Source: a virus
Direction: 5' to 3' (one strand)
DNA length: 37,416 bases
IMG/VR virus record: IMGVR_UViG_3300037137_000301
Span: 1 to 37,416 of that record
The notes under the pieces are model-generated. The model saw nothing but the letters and a program-made list of their open reading frames with translations, did no database searches and was not told the origin of the DNA. Of the stretch, positions 12,872 to 21,034 are shown piece by piece (the first letter of the stretch is position 1; every line of letters begins with the position of its first letter). A program made the position numbers and the translations under genes.

Positions 12872-13614
12872 TGCTCGGAATTCAAACATATAAAAAATTC
12901 TGGATTGGTTTCGACAAACACAATCCCGACAATGATCCCCTTGTTGACAAGATCGTTACCGAGTTCCTTACCGATTTTAAACCGCAATTCCGAATTGCTG
13001 GCGGTGACTGGATGAGTTGTGACCAAATAAGCGGATTCAGCAACGAGTCAGAAAGCGATTTACTTAAAGAGTTTGAGCAGACTGAACGTGACATTGATCG
13101 CTGGAAGGTCACTCACTATCTTGAGGGGAATCACGAGGAACGTATTCGGCGTATTGGCGGGCAACTCGATAAACGGCTTCGTGCTCTAGCGGATATTAAA
13201 CGTAACTTACATTTAGCAGATCGTAGGATACCGTTCCTACCGTATCATCCCACAGGGGGAGTATTAGAAATTGGACACCTTAAAGTTCTGCATGGATTCT
13301 ATTGCACCGAATACCTTTCTCGAAAAATGGCGGAAGTCTATGGAACGTGCGTTTTCGGACATGCTCACCGCTTCCAAATTTTCCAACCAAGATCGGCTTT
13401 TGATACCCGCGTGGGATTCGCAATCGGAATGCTCGGAAGTCTCTCGCAGTCGTATACTGAGAATCGAGCACCAATGGGGTGGGCACAGGGATTTGTTTTT
13501 GGATACATCCACCGGAACGGATGGTTCGATCTGTATCCGGTACGTATTAACGCCGGTAGAGTTTGTATAAATGATAAAGTTTATGGAACATTTCAAAATA
13601 ACAAGGAGAAATGA
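12871..13614 (+). CDS. Calcineurin-like metallophosphoesterase
   Basis: 247 residues from ATG 12871, coupled to the upstream TAA. Metal-binding motifs occur in the family order: D15-x-H17 (GFDKHNPD), G45-D46 (GGDWMSCD), GNHE (86-89), LHGFY and GHAH. The substrate cannot be read from the sequence; phage relatives include protein and nucleotide phosphatases and DNA-end-processing enzymes. Position after the nucleotide-pool gene favours a nucleic-acid or nucleotide role, as inference. It ends in AACAAGGAGAAATGA, which also carries the next gene's ribosome binding site. Confidence 0.88.
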   Translation: MLGIQTYKKFWIGFDKHNPDNDPLVDKIVTEFLTDFKPQFRIAGGDWMSCDQISGFSNESESDLLKEFEQTERDIDRWKVTHYLEGNHEERIRRIGGQLDKRLRALADIKRNLHLADRRIPFLPYHPTGGVLEIGHLKVLHGFYCTEYLSRKMAEVYGTCVFGHAHRFQIFQPRSAFDTRVGFAIGMLGSLSQSYTENRAPMGWAQGFVFGYIHRNGWFDLYPVRINAGRVCINDKVYGTFQNNKEK

Positions 13615-13615
13615 A

Positions 13616-13951
13616 ATGAAACAAACGGTTCTATGTGTAGTGCTGTGCGTACTGATCGCGGGTTGTGCGGCCACTCCGCAGCAGCGGTTGGTGACAGCGG
13701 CTGACTCCTACGCCTCAATCGCGTCAGTGGCCGCGACGTTGCGGACAAGCGGTTTGATTCCCGATAATGTGTGGACAAAGGTGAAAGAAAGTGATACCAT
13801 CGCCTGGGCGGCGTTGCAAATGTATCGACTATCAATTACCGGAGGACAAGCCGACCAGACACAATTAGATGCCTTTAACCGAGCAATAGCGGTAATTTCG
13901 GACGAAGTTAAAAAAATTCTATCCCCAACATCTCAACCAGTAAAAGGATAA
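13616..13951 (+). CDS. Small lipoprotein
   Basis: 111 residues. MKQTVLCVVLCVLIAGCAAT is a type II signal peptide: a positive start, a hydrophobic stretch and the lipobox L-I-A-G-C with the lipidated cysteine at residue 17. The mature part is helical and alanine-rich. ATG 13616 is chosen over ATG 13611, which stops after two codons. AAGGAG precedes it by 7-8 bases. It stands at the head of a run of small membrane proteins, so a lysis (spanin-like) or envelope role is possible but not shown. Confidence 0.75.
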   Translation: MKQTVLCVVLCVLIAGCAATPQQRLVTAADSYASIASVAATLRTSGLIPDNVWTKVKESDTIAWAALQMYRLSITGGQADQTQLDAFNRAIAVISDEVKKILSPTSQPVKG

Positions 13952-13954
13952 TTT

Positions 13955-14116
13955 ATGGACGCCGCAACTATTCTATCTCTGATCGTAGCTTTGGCTGGCG
14001 CGATACCCAGTCTGTTGAAACTCTTAACTATAACTCCCGGCGTCACGCAGGAACAAATAGATCAAGCTATGGCCGCTGCCGCAGCGGCTCATGCGAAATT
14101 ACAGGGGATTGAATAA
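13955..14116 (+). CDS. Small membrane-associated protein, 53 residues
   Basis: ATG 13955 after AAAGGATAATTT. One hydrophobic segment (ATILSLIVALAGAIPSLLKLL) is followed by an alanine-rich helix (EQIDQAMAAAAAAHAKLQ). The stop overlaps the next ATG (TAATG). It could be part of a holin or antiholin pair with the next gene; this is inferred from position only. Confidence 0.6.
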   Translation: MDAATILSLIVALAGAIPSLLKLLTITPGVTQEQIDQAMAAAAAAHAKLQGIE

Positions 14117-14307
14117 TGCTTAAAATGCTTGCTGATCTTCGCGAGTTTTTGGCCGGTAAGAAAACTTATCTTACCGCTGCTGTGGGGATTATAACGGCGA
14201 CAATAGCGTGGTCGTCGGGCGAGATTACCGGTCTACAATTTGCTCAAACATTGTTTGTGGCTATTCAAACGGTATTCATACGCGCCGGTATCGCCAAGTT
14301 AGAATGA
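14116..14307 (+). CDS. Holin candidate
   Basis: 63 residues. The start LADLREFLAGKKTYLTAAVG, a first membrane segment (TYLTAAVGIITATIAW), a short polar turn and a second segment (LQFAQTLFVAIQTVFIRAGI) match small phage proteins usually annotated as holins. With two segments and a short tail it would be a class II type. No endolysin gene is recognisable nearby, so the lysis assignment is provisional. Confidence 0.6.
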   Translation: MLKMLADLREFLAGKKTYLTAAVGIITATIAWSSGEITGLQFAQTLFVAIQTVFIRAGIAKLE

Positions 14308-14350
14308 TGTCGGGACAGGGAACGCCGCCGGAAAGTCCATTCGACCGGGG

Positions 14351-14602
14351 ATGCGACCGGGGAACAACGCAAAACTAGGCGTGACTGTAGGGAGAGACCT
14401 ACATAATATTGTGAAACCAGAACGACCGCCCGATAAAAAATGGTTGTGGTGTTCAAATGACATACTCCGAAGTCATGGCTTTGCGTATTGGTTCGGCAAG
14501 TATCATGGAGACCGCGCCGGAGCGGCAGTAATGCTACGAGCGTATCTCTATATCAGAAGAAAATTAAAAAGTTGTACAAATCGTACAGGGAGATTAATAT
14601 GA
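14351..14602 (+). CDS. Hypothetical protein, 83 residues
   Basis: Several starts are possible: ATG 14351 (weak binding site) or an in-frame GTG near 14411 after GGGAGAG. The central part RPPDKKWLWCSNDILRSHGF, then AYWFGKYHGDRAGAAVMLRA, looks like a folded small domain rich in aromatics. No family recognised. The stop overlaps the next ATG. Confidence 0.55.
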   Translation: MRPGNNAKLGVTVGRDLHNIVKPERPPDKKWLWCSNDILRSHGFAYWFGKYHGDRAGAAVMLRAYLYIRRKLKSCTNRTGRLI

Positions 14603-14904
14603 CTAGATCATTTGGCGAAAAGAATGGACTGGCACTATTAAATTTGTATCAAGAAGAATTGGTTGGAGAGACCGGCCCGTCTGAACAGTATTTGCGAGAG
14701 TTTATGCACAGTCCTTGTCAGCCTTGTGTACTCTGCACAGACTTGATTCCTACAGGTCTTTTGACAGTTGCCTTTGACATCGACGAATTACCGATTTCCT
14801 TCGATGCTTTCCGGGAACGGTATGTAGATCGTCTGCAACGATTGCACTATTACGTAGAACAACTAATTAAGCAAATAAACGACAAGGAGAAAACCAATGA
14901 TTAA
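14599..14904 (+). CDS. Hypothetical protein with CxxCxxC motif, 101 residues
   Basis: ATG 14599 (GGGAG 6-8 bases upstream, overlap with the previous TGA). PCQPCVLC at residues about 36-43 gives three cysteines in C-x2-C-x2-C spacing, a possible metal site. The rest is acidic and helical. It lies between the holin candidate and the arm convergence. No family recognised. Confidence 0.6.
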   Translation: MTRSFGEKNGLALLNLYQEELVGETGPSEQYLREFMHSPCQPCVLCTDLIPTGLLTVAFDIDELPISFDAFRERYVDRLQRLHYYVEQLIKQINDKEKTND

Positions 14905-15178
14905 CGCATCAGTCTATTTCAATCGAACGCTCAAGAAGGTTATCCGCACCGACCCGCCCGGACTGTTAAAATTGATCGTGCCCGTTGAGGGGTCGAGCCT
15001 GCTCATAGTCCCACCTACGGTTTTTGACACAGAGACGCGGCAGATCGTGCCGGTTAATTTCAGATTTGTCGAGACGAAACCGCCTGTGACCGATACCGAC
15101 ACGTCGGCAACGCCCAACAGTGTGGTCGAAGGACTGCTGCCCGATGGACCGAATAGAGACCAGAACTCAGCTAGTTGA
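14897..15178 (+). CDS. Hypothetical protein, 93 residues
   Basis: ATG 14897 after AAGGAG. The first 65 residues look beta-rich (KLIVPVEGSSLLIVPPTVFD). The last 28 are threonine-, proline- and asparagine-rich and probably disordered. The 3' end overlaps the next gene by 35 bases. No family recognised. Confidence 0.55.
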   Translation: MINASVYFNRTLKKVIRTDPPGLLKLIVPVEGSSLLIVPPTVFDTETRQIVPVNFRFVETKPPVTDTDTSATPNSVVEGLLPDGPNRDQNSAS

Positions 15179-15578
15179 GTACATCTGCGAACACAGTACC
15201 CGACCGGCAATTCAGCGGGCCTGCCACGAAGGGAAAGTGTTCGTAGCTGGCGGATTTAGCCAGATTCCGCCAAGTTCAAAACCGGGATGGATAGTTATAG
15301 TTACGTCCCGGTTTGGGCGGATATGGAATGTGGCGGTCACACCGAATGAGGAAAAACGGACGTTCGATGTTCGGGTATTAAAAACAATACCGTGGGGGCA
15401 GTACATCGACTCCGTGTTTGTAGCGGAGTATTCGATTTATGCGGGTGACGATCCGCGTGCGTCTCTGTTCCACAAACTAGCTCATTTATTGTGCGAAAAA
15501 CGCAGCGGCAGCGCGGCTAAGTCCAACTCCGCTGCCAATCCCGCCAACGAAAATAAGCCCGGCGACCCACAGCTTTAG
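15144..15578 (+). CDS. Hypothetical protein, last gene of the left arm
   Basis: 144 residues from ATG 15144. Up to about residue 118 it looks like a normal alpha/beta protein (GWIVIVTSRFGRIWNVAVTP ... TFDVRVLKTIPWGQY). The last 26 residues (RSGSAAKSNSAANPANENKP...) are low-complexity and lie antisense to the 3' end of the facing gene at 15486-15758. The real conserved part probably ends near the overlap. No family recognised. Confidence 0.55.
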   Translation: MDRIETRTQLVEYICEHSTRPAIQRACHEGKVFVAGGFSQIPPSSKPGWIVIVTSRFGRIWNVAVTPNEEKRTFDVRVLKTIPWGQYIDSVFVAEYSIYAGDDPRASLFHKLAHLLCEKRSGSAAKSNSAANPANENKPGDPQL

Positions 15579-15758
15579 TTTACCAATCGCCACGTCAACT
15601 CGATTACCTATCTGTTCACGGTGGGCGTCAACGTCTTGATTATGCGCGCCGATTACAGCCGCCAATTGCTTCGGAAAAATGTTAGTTAAATAGTCGTTAA
15701 AAAACTGCTGAATCATAAGCGACACAGCAAGTTCGGTTTTTGTCTTTTTATCCGCCAC
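15486..15758 (-). CDS. Small membrane protein at the end of the virion operon
   Basis: 90 residues from GTG 15758, with GGAG 6-7 bases upstream; the start lies within the end of the 1044-residue gene. An amphipathic helical N-terminal part with a coiled-coil look is followed by one membrane segment, LWVAGLIFVGGIGSGVGL, and an alanine-rich tail. Small proteins of this layout (long helix then C-terminal membrane anchor) occur among phage lysis and virion accessory proteins. Role not settled. Confidence 0.7.
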   Translation of the reverse strand: MADKKTKTELAVSLMIQQFFNDYLTNIFPKQLAAVIGAHNQDVDAHREQIGNRVDVAIGKLKLWVAGLIFVGGIGSGVGLSRAAAAFFAQ

Positions 15759-18700
15759 GCTGTGCTCCTATCATTCTTGCGTATAGTTGTTGTTTGGCTC
15801 GTTCCTTCGACAGTAATTCGATTTTGTCTATAGCGAGTCGCTTTTGTTCGGTAGAGCGCCCCTCCCAACTAGGTTGCGAAGTTATCCGCTTGATATTCGC
15901 ATTAAGTTCATCTATTGTCAGTCGTTCGTATTCGGCATACCGATCTTTGGACAATGCCCCGCCGGGGTGGTATCGTCCGACACCACCGATTCGTATCTGA
16001 ATACCATCCAACAATGTTTTAATTTCGGGAGTTAGCCTACCAGCAATTCGTCGCCCCGATTTTTCGAGTTCATCGGCGGTTGATGTTCCAAAACTTCCGG
16101 TCCGTTCAAATTTGGACTGAGCCTCAAGTTCGCGTAGTTGAGAACTTTTGGCGGTGAGTATCTTCTGTTGTTGAGGTATTAGTTCTTCCCACGGCCTGTT
16201 ATATGCCTGTTTAGCAAGTTGGTTCTTTACTTTTTCGACAGTCACCGCCGTTTTTTCCGGGTACGTTTGAACACCGGTCCCGGATGCACTCGCAAGAGTG
16301 GCGGGAATAGCCGCAAGTAGTCCTTCACTTGTAATTGCGTCAACCGTATCCTGCATTGTCAACGGTCCAAGGCGGTTCCACGTCTCTTTGCCAGCACCTT
16401 GAAGCCATTCTGGTATTCCTAGACTCGTAAGTTTCTTCCCCCACACTCCCCGCGGAGGCGCACCAAACTTTTCCCCGATGTAAGTGCTTCCGGTAATAGC
16501 GTCTGTTATCAAACTCCACATTGGATTTTCGCGACTACGGAGGATGTTTAACATTTCATTTTTGTAGTCTAGGGGCCTAATATGCCCGGATGTTGATTTC
16601 GTTTCCCCGGTCGCTAGGCGGAACATAGTTCGTATGTAGGGCAATTCACCGGCCCACAAATCGTAGCGTACATTGCCAATCTTTAATTTTCCACCATCGG
16701 GAGACCGCAAATCGGGTTCAATCTCCGTGTCGGGATGAAGCATCTTAACTAGGCCCATAACCGCAAAATTCGTACCGATCAACGATACCCACGCAGCAGC
16801 GACATTAGGACGATAAACACCCTTTCCAAGAAGTTTCACACGAGACGTGGTAAATCGTGGGGCGAAAAGAGCGTTCATAAATGGAAGAAAACTCGTTAAC
16901 GCCTTTGGCAATGTGCTTCTGCCGCTCAAATCGTTAATGTCAGAACACAGCCGCTTAAACTGTTTATCGGTCAATGGTTTACCGGTCCTGTCAGCGGCAC
17001 TAACCATACGATCTACAACGGCCATTCGATACCAATTTAACGCCGCCGTAAAACTTCTAGTAGTGGGGCGAATCGCATATTTTCCAAGGATCGGAACTCG
17101 CTCTAACAACGGGGAGGCTAGTTTTGTTTCCTCGGTAGTAGCCGGATCAGAGAAGAATGTCGGCATTTCAGTCAACTCCAATCCAAATCGCTTCCCCCGT
17201 CTATAATTCGGACTAGTACGAATGTCGGCTTCGACCTTGGTTGCGTATTCTTCTGATGAAAAAGCCTTCGCGTATACCTTGACAAATTCGGGAGCTAACG
17301 TGGGCCAGCGTTGGGCCAGAAATCGTCCCTGTCGGCCAAGTCCGCTAACGTCATAAATACTCGTTAAAGTAGTAAACGGTATATTGACAATTTCTTGCAC
17401 TGTACGCCAGATTTTGTCGCCCATTGGCACACGAGACTTAGCTGCGTCCATAATTTCAGGATTGGTCTTACCAAAAACTTTGGCCAAATACCCCGCCTCT
17501 GTAAGAGTGAGATAACTTCCGTCTATTAACTTCGTGAACGCTCGTTGCGTATCGCGGATTGCAAACCGTTCACCAAGAGGCTCAAGCGTATCTACAATCT
17601 GTTTGTAGTACGCCTCTCCACCATCGGGTAACTTATCGCGCATCGACGGAAAACGCTGTGTGTACTCCGTCAATTCCCCCGGAGGAATTGACCGTTTGAT
17701 TGCTTCTTCGGTAGCAACACCTTTCTCTTGCATACTGCGAATCTTCGGAACCATAGCCCCGGCAATACGGCTGCGAGCTTCGTAGATTTCTTCCCCGACA
17801 ATGGGGATAATCTCTTTGGCCTGTTTAGCCGCGTCGATAAAAGCCTGGCGATGTTCTGGCGCAATACCGGCAGGTGTTGCGGGTATGACTGCTTCCGTCG
17901 GTGCGGGTTGTTCAGCGGGACCGACTTCCGGCGCAATACCGCGTCGTCCGGCCCCTCGAATCGCCCCCATTAACCCCATTCCCACCGGCAACAGCGCGCC
18001 AGTTGCTCCGGCTCGAATAGCCCCCTCAAGACTCGTTTTAATCGTCGGGTCGGTTATATGGGCAATGCCGGTGTCCGCGAGATACTGCCCCAGGCTAATA
18101 CCTCCGGCTTTAAGCGCGTCCGTGACGCCCATAACGGCAATCTTTTTAGCTGAGGTCAATCCCTCTTTAGCCAAGGCTTCCCTGACTGACGGCAAAATCG
18201 CGGCTTGAACCGACCGAGCAGCCTTTGCTCCTGTCTTAAACAACAAAGCCGTTAAAACGGTGTCAACCACACCAGCAGCGGTCGCTGATAAGGCTTCTTC
18301 CCCGCCAGACACCGACAAACCCTTCCGCCGGGCCTCTGTCGCTGTAATACGCTCCCGTCCAACCCCGCCTAAACCGGCTTCGGCAATGGCGACAGCAGAA
18401 CCAGTAAAAGCCATCATGCCAACGCCACCGGCGATCTCTCCGATAGTAGCGGCTACACCGGGTTGAATGTTAGCGGTCAATTGTTGGCCGGTCTGTAACC
18501 GCTGTCCTTCTTCTGGATTGACGACCCCAACGAGTTCAGGGTAGATAGAGGTAATGGCATTAAACGCCCCGGCACTTAAATTACCTAAAACACCGCGACT
18601 CTCACGAGTCTGTTTGGCTTGATTATATTCTATCTCGCTAATCGTCTTAGTTGGCTCTTGTTTGAATAGAACCCGATGAGCATTCATAACAGCTTCGGTT

Positions 18701-18882
18701 TCACTCTCATTTAATCGGGGCCGTTGAATGGCATCTCGAAGCTCATTCATCTCCTGAATACGACCAGCGGCGGAAGTGAGGGCGAGCCGATGCCCGATTT
18801 CCTCTAAACTCGTATCGGTAACAGGACTGGGCTTATATCCGTTCTGCCGCAATTGGGACGCGATTTCTTCTAGAGTCGCCAT
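15748..18882 (-). CDS. Large internal virion (DNA ejection) protein candidate
   Basis: 1044 residues, the largest gene, last but one in the virion operon. It has no tape-measure repeat pattern. Glycine- and alanine-rich hydrophobic stretches around residues 140-310 (GEIAGGVGMMAFTGSAVAIA, GATGALLPVGMGLMGAIRGA) could insert in membranes. The remainder is helical with conserved-looking blocks. Podoviruses place large ejection proteins that form the trans-envelope channel at this location. No lytic transglycosylase motif was recognised. Start shares TAATG with the upstream gene. Confidence 0.65.
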   Translation of the reverse strand: MATLEEIASQLRQNGYKPSPVTDTSLEEIGHRLALTSAAGRIQEMNELRDAIQRPRLNESETEAVMNAHRVLFKQEPTKTISEIEYNQAKQTRESRGVLGNLSAGAFNAITSIYPELVGVVNPEEGQRLQTGQQLTANIQPGVAATIGEIAGGVGMMAFTGSAVAIAEAGLGGVGRERITATEARRKGLSVSGGEEALSATAAGVVDTVLTALLFKTGAKAARSVQAAILPSVREALAKEGLTSAKKIAVMGVTDALKAGGISLGQYLADTGIAHITDPTIKTSLEGAIRAGATGALLPVGMGLMGAIRGAGRRGIAPEVGPAEQPAPTEAVIPATPAGIAPEHRQAFIDAAKQAKEIIPIVGEEIYEARSRIAGAMVPKIRSMQEKGVATEEAIKRSIPPGELTEYTQRFPSMRDKLPDGGEAYYKQIVDTLEPLGERFAIRDTQRAFTKLIDGSYLTLTEAGYLAKVFGKTNPEIMDAAKSRVPMGDKIWRTVQEIVNIPFTTLTSIYDVSGLGRQGRFLAQRWPTLAPEFVKVYAKAFSSEEYATKVEADIRTSPNYRRGKRFGLELTEMPTFFSDPATTEETKLASPLLERVPILGKYAIRPTTRSFTAALNWYRMAVVDRMVSAADRTGKPLTDKQFKRLCSDINDLSGRSTLPKALTSFLPFMNALFAPRFTTSRVKLLGKGVYRPNVAAAWVSLIGTNFAVMGLVKMLHPDTEIEPDLRSPDGGKLKIGNVRYDLWAGELPYIRTMFRLATGETKSTSGHIRPLDYKNEMLNILRSRENPMWSLITDAITGSTYIGEKFGAPPRGVWGKKLTSLGIPEWLQGAGKETWNRLGPLTMQDTVDAITSEGLLAAIPATLASASGTGVQTYPEKTAVTVEKVKNQLAKQAYNRPWEELIPQQQKILTAKSSQLRELEAQSKFERTGSFGTSTADELEKSGRRIAGRLTPEIKTLLDGIQIRIGGVGRYHPGGALSKDRYAEYERLTIDELNANIKRITSQPSWEGRSTEQKRLAIDKIELLSKERAKQQLYARMIGAQRGG

Positions 18883-19841
18883 TAGTCAGTCAATCCGTTC
18901 TGATGTAGTATTTGTCGGGCCTTATCGACATCGCCGTTGGCTTGGATAACCGCCCTAGCCTTTTCCGAGTCAGTGGCTTTACGAATCACTCCTGCCGTGG
19001 GCTGACTCCCTACCGGTTGCTCTTGCTCCCCGCCAACGGCATGATCTATATCGGCGTGTAACCCGTTAATTTTCTGCTGGATTTGACTGCGTTCTTCATC
19101 AGACAAAAGAATCGAATTTGATCCGGTCAACTGCCGAGTTAGGGCGTTCATTTCAGTTTGTTTTTCCCGTATTAGAGTTTGCAAGGCAAATCTCTGCTGC
19201 GAGAACTCTTGCCGCTGCTGACCCCGTTCTTGGGTCTGTTGGGCCGCAGCTTGCCGAGGCAGCGAAACGCCCATTTGCAATGCCTCCTTTTGCTCTTGAG
19301 ACGTTTGAGCGGTTTGCTCCCTCAACTGTAACAAAGCCGACCGCTGATGAAGAAGTTTAACCGCATCTTCCGCACCATGCGGATTCAATAGCTGTTCGTC
19401 AAGTGATCCCAATTGATTTTGAATCTCACCAAGACGCTGCGCGGAAATTTGGTCTAAAGCGGCCACCTGTCGTGCCTGTTCACGCTCGCCAACGGACGGC
19501 CCCTGGACATCGCCAAGAACTTGCCGCATGGACTGTTCATCACCCATTTCGGCAAATATACGCAATTGTTGAAGTTGTTCAGGCCGATAGACGTTTGATT
19601 CTTCGGCCAAACCTACTATTCGTCGCGCCCGTTGTCGCTGTGAAATTTCATCTGGTTCGTCCCTGGCTTTTGCCAGTTGAGCCGCTAATGCACGTTGCAA
19701 GGCAAAGGATTGACCGTCGCCCGCATTCTCGCGTTGTTCCGGTCTAAAGATAACTCTTGGTGCGGGAGTGTCGGCCTGCCCCGCGCGTTGTGCAAGATTG
19801 GTCAACAGCCCAACAGGAGAATAGTTTATATTTATTGGCAT
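18882..19841 (-). CDS. Internal virion protein candidate, Gln-rich coiled coil
   Basis: 319 residues. Residues about 140-260 are glutamine- and glutamate-rich with heptad-like spacing (LGEIQNQLGSLDEQLL, QQTQERGQQRQEFSQQRFAL), predicting long coiled coils. The ATG has AAAGGA about 10 bases upstream. Position between the tail proteins and the large ejection protein, together with the composition, suggests a second ejection protein. No domain family recognised. Confidence 0.6.
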   Translation of the reverse strand: MPININYSPVGLLTNLAQRAGQADTPAPRVIFRPEQRENAGDGQSFALQRALAAQLAKARDEPDEISQRQRARRIVGLAEESNVYRPEQLQQLRIFAEMGDEQSMRQVLGDVQGPSVGEREQARQVAALDQISAQRLGEIQNQLGSLDEQLLNPHGAEDAVKLLHQRSALLQLREQTAQTSQEQKEALQMGVSLPRQAAAQQTQERGQQRQEFSQQRFALQTLIREKQTEMNALTRQLTGSNSILLSDEERSQIQQKINGLHADIDHAVGGEQEQPVGSQPTAGVIRKATDSEKARAVIQANGDVDKARQILHQNGLTD

Positions 19842-19854
19842 GATCTAAAATCCT

Positions 19855-20565
19855 TTAACGGTAAGGATTAGTAGTGCTGCCGGGTTCACCCCACGCCCAA
19901 CTACGACCGCTACCCTGGACAAAAGTTCGTTGCGGCCCGCGACTAGCAGATTGCATTAACTGGGCATACATACTAAGATCAGGACCGGCCTCTGTTTTTC
20001 GTTCCATTACACCAGCCTTGCTAGAAGCAAGCCACTGTTCAAACTGTTCACGGGAACGCTGTTCTTCGGCAGTAACGGCCTGTCGTTGTCCCATCACACC
20101 GGCCTTTTGTTGCGTGATACCTTCCTCTAACTGTTGCCGTTGAAGTTCCCCCTCGCCCGCAATACCGCGACTCATGGCCCCGGATATAGTCGTACTACCC
20201 AAACCACGACTAGTAAGTGACTGAGTTGAGGCGGCTTGCTGTTGGGCCGTCTGTTGCTGAATGCGGGTTCTTCCGGCTTGTCCCAATGTTGAAAATGTAC
20301 CAAGAAGTTCTTGGTATTGCTTTTCGCTTATTTTACGAGCTTCCTCTTGCGACGCTCTACCAGTTGTGCCAAGCCCCTCATACATGGAGAGAATTTTTTT
20401 ATACCGCTTCTCATTTGCTTTATTGGCGGCGTCCTGCGCAGTTTGAAGTTGCGCGAGAGGTCCATGTTGCTGTTCCCAATTTTGATATTGATTGGCGTAT
20501 TCTTGCGCCCCCCCCGGATCATTAATAAAACTTCTGGTAGCTGCATAGGGATTTCCAAAAGACAT
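19855..20565 (-). CDS. Internal virion protein candidate, Gln/Arg-rich
   Basis: 236 residues, ATG 20565 with AGGAG 8 bases upstream. Helical and rich in glutamine, with a central segment TIQQ-like (RIQQQTAQQQAASTQSL) and a glycine-rich patch. Composition and place match the first, smallest ejection protein of podovirus virion operons. No enzymatic motif. Confidence 0.6.
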   Translation of the reverse strand: MSFGNPYAATRSFINDPGGAQEYANQYQNWEQQHGPLAQLQTAQDAANKANEKRYKKILSMYEGLGTTGRASQEEARKISEKQYQELLGTFSTLGQAGRTRIQQQTAQQQAASTQSLTSRGLGSTTISGAMSRGIAGEGELQRQQLEEGITQQKAGVMGQRQAVTAEEQRSREQFEQWLASSKAGVMERKTEAGPDLSMYAQLMQSASRGPQRTFVQGSGRSWAWGEPGSTTNPYR

Positions 20566-20575
20566 TGTATTTCTC

Positions 20576-21034
20576 CTACGACAATTGAATCGCTACAATA
20601 GATGCTTCCATCGCCTGTATACTGCCCGCCGTGGGGATCACATCTATTGATCCCCATAGTTGCAGAATCGTATTCTGCGTAACCGTAACCACGACCGCAG
20701 GAAGTACAATTACATCAGCCGTGTAAGTAAGTGTAGTAATTATTGGAACCACAAATGAACATGACGAATTTCCAACATCAGAAGCGGTTGACGCATTTCG
20801 TAGTTTTAATGTTACAGTACGATTTGCTGCGAAAGTTGCCCCACTGTAATCCAGTCGGACACGACTAAGTAACAGATATGTACCGGCTCGACTGATTGTA
20901 AGTGCGGGATCGGTTGTCCCAAAATCAAGCAATGCGGCAACAGCGGTTAAACTATACGCCGTACCTGCTGCGTATATAGCCTGCGTGTCGTTTATGTCGC
21001 CCGCAAGTATGATCTTTTTCCAATAAGTCGCCAT
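20576..21034 (-). CDS. Tail fibre accessory or tip protein (jelly-roll-like)
   Basis: 152 residues, beta-rich: GTYLLLSRVRLDYSGATFAA, then RTVTLKLRN and later strand pairs, the pattern of trimeric C1q/TNF-like or fibre-tip jelly-roll domains in phage structural proteins. Directly follows the fibre gene (TAATG overlap). Binding target unknown. Confidence 0.6.
   Translation of the reverse strand: MATYWKKIILAGDINDTQAIYAAGTAYSLTAVAALLDFGTTDPALTISRAGTYLLLSRVRLDYSGATFAANRTVTLKLRNASTASDVGNSSCSFVVPIITTLTYTADVIVLPAVVVTVTQNTILQLWGSIDVIPTAGSIQAMEASIVAIQLS

Noticed and set aside
14307-14378. 23-residue ORF (MSGQGTPPESPF...) starting at the holin stop.
   Set aside because: Very short, no ribosome binding site, no protein-like pattern; probably non-coding or part of the leader of the 14351 gene.
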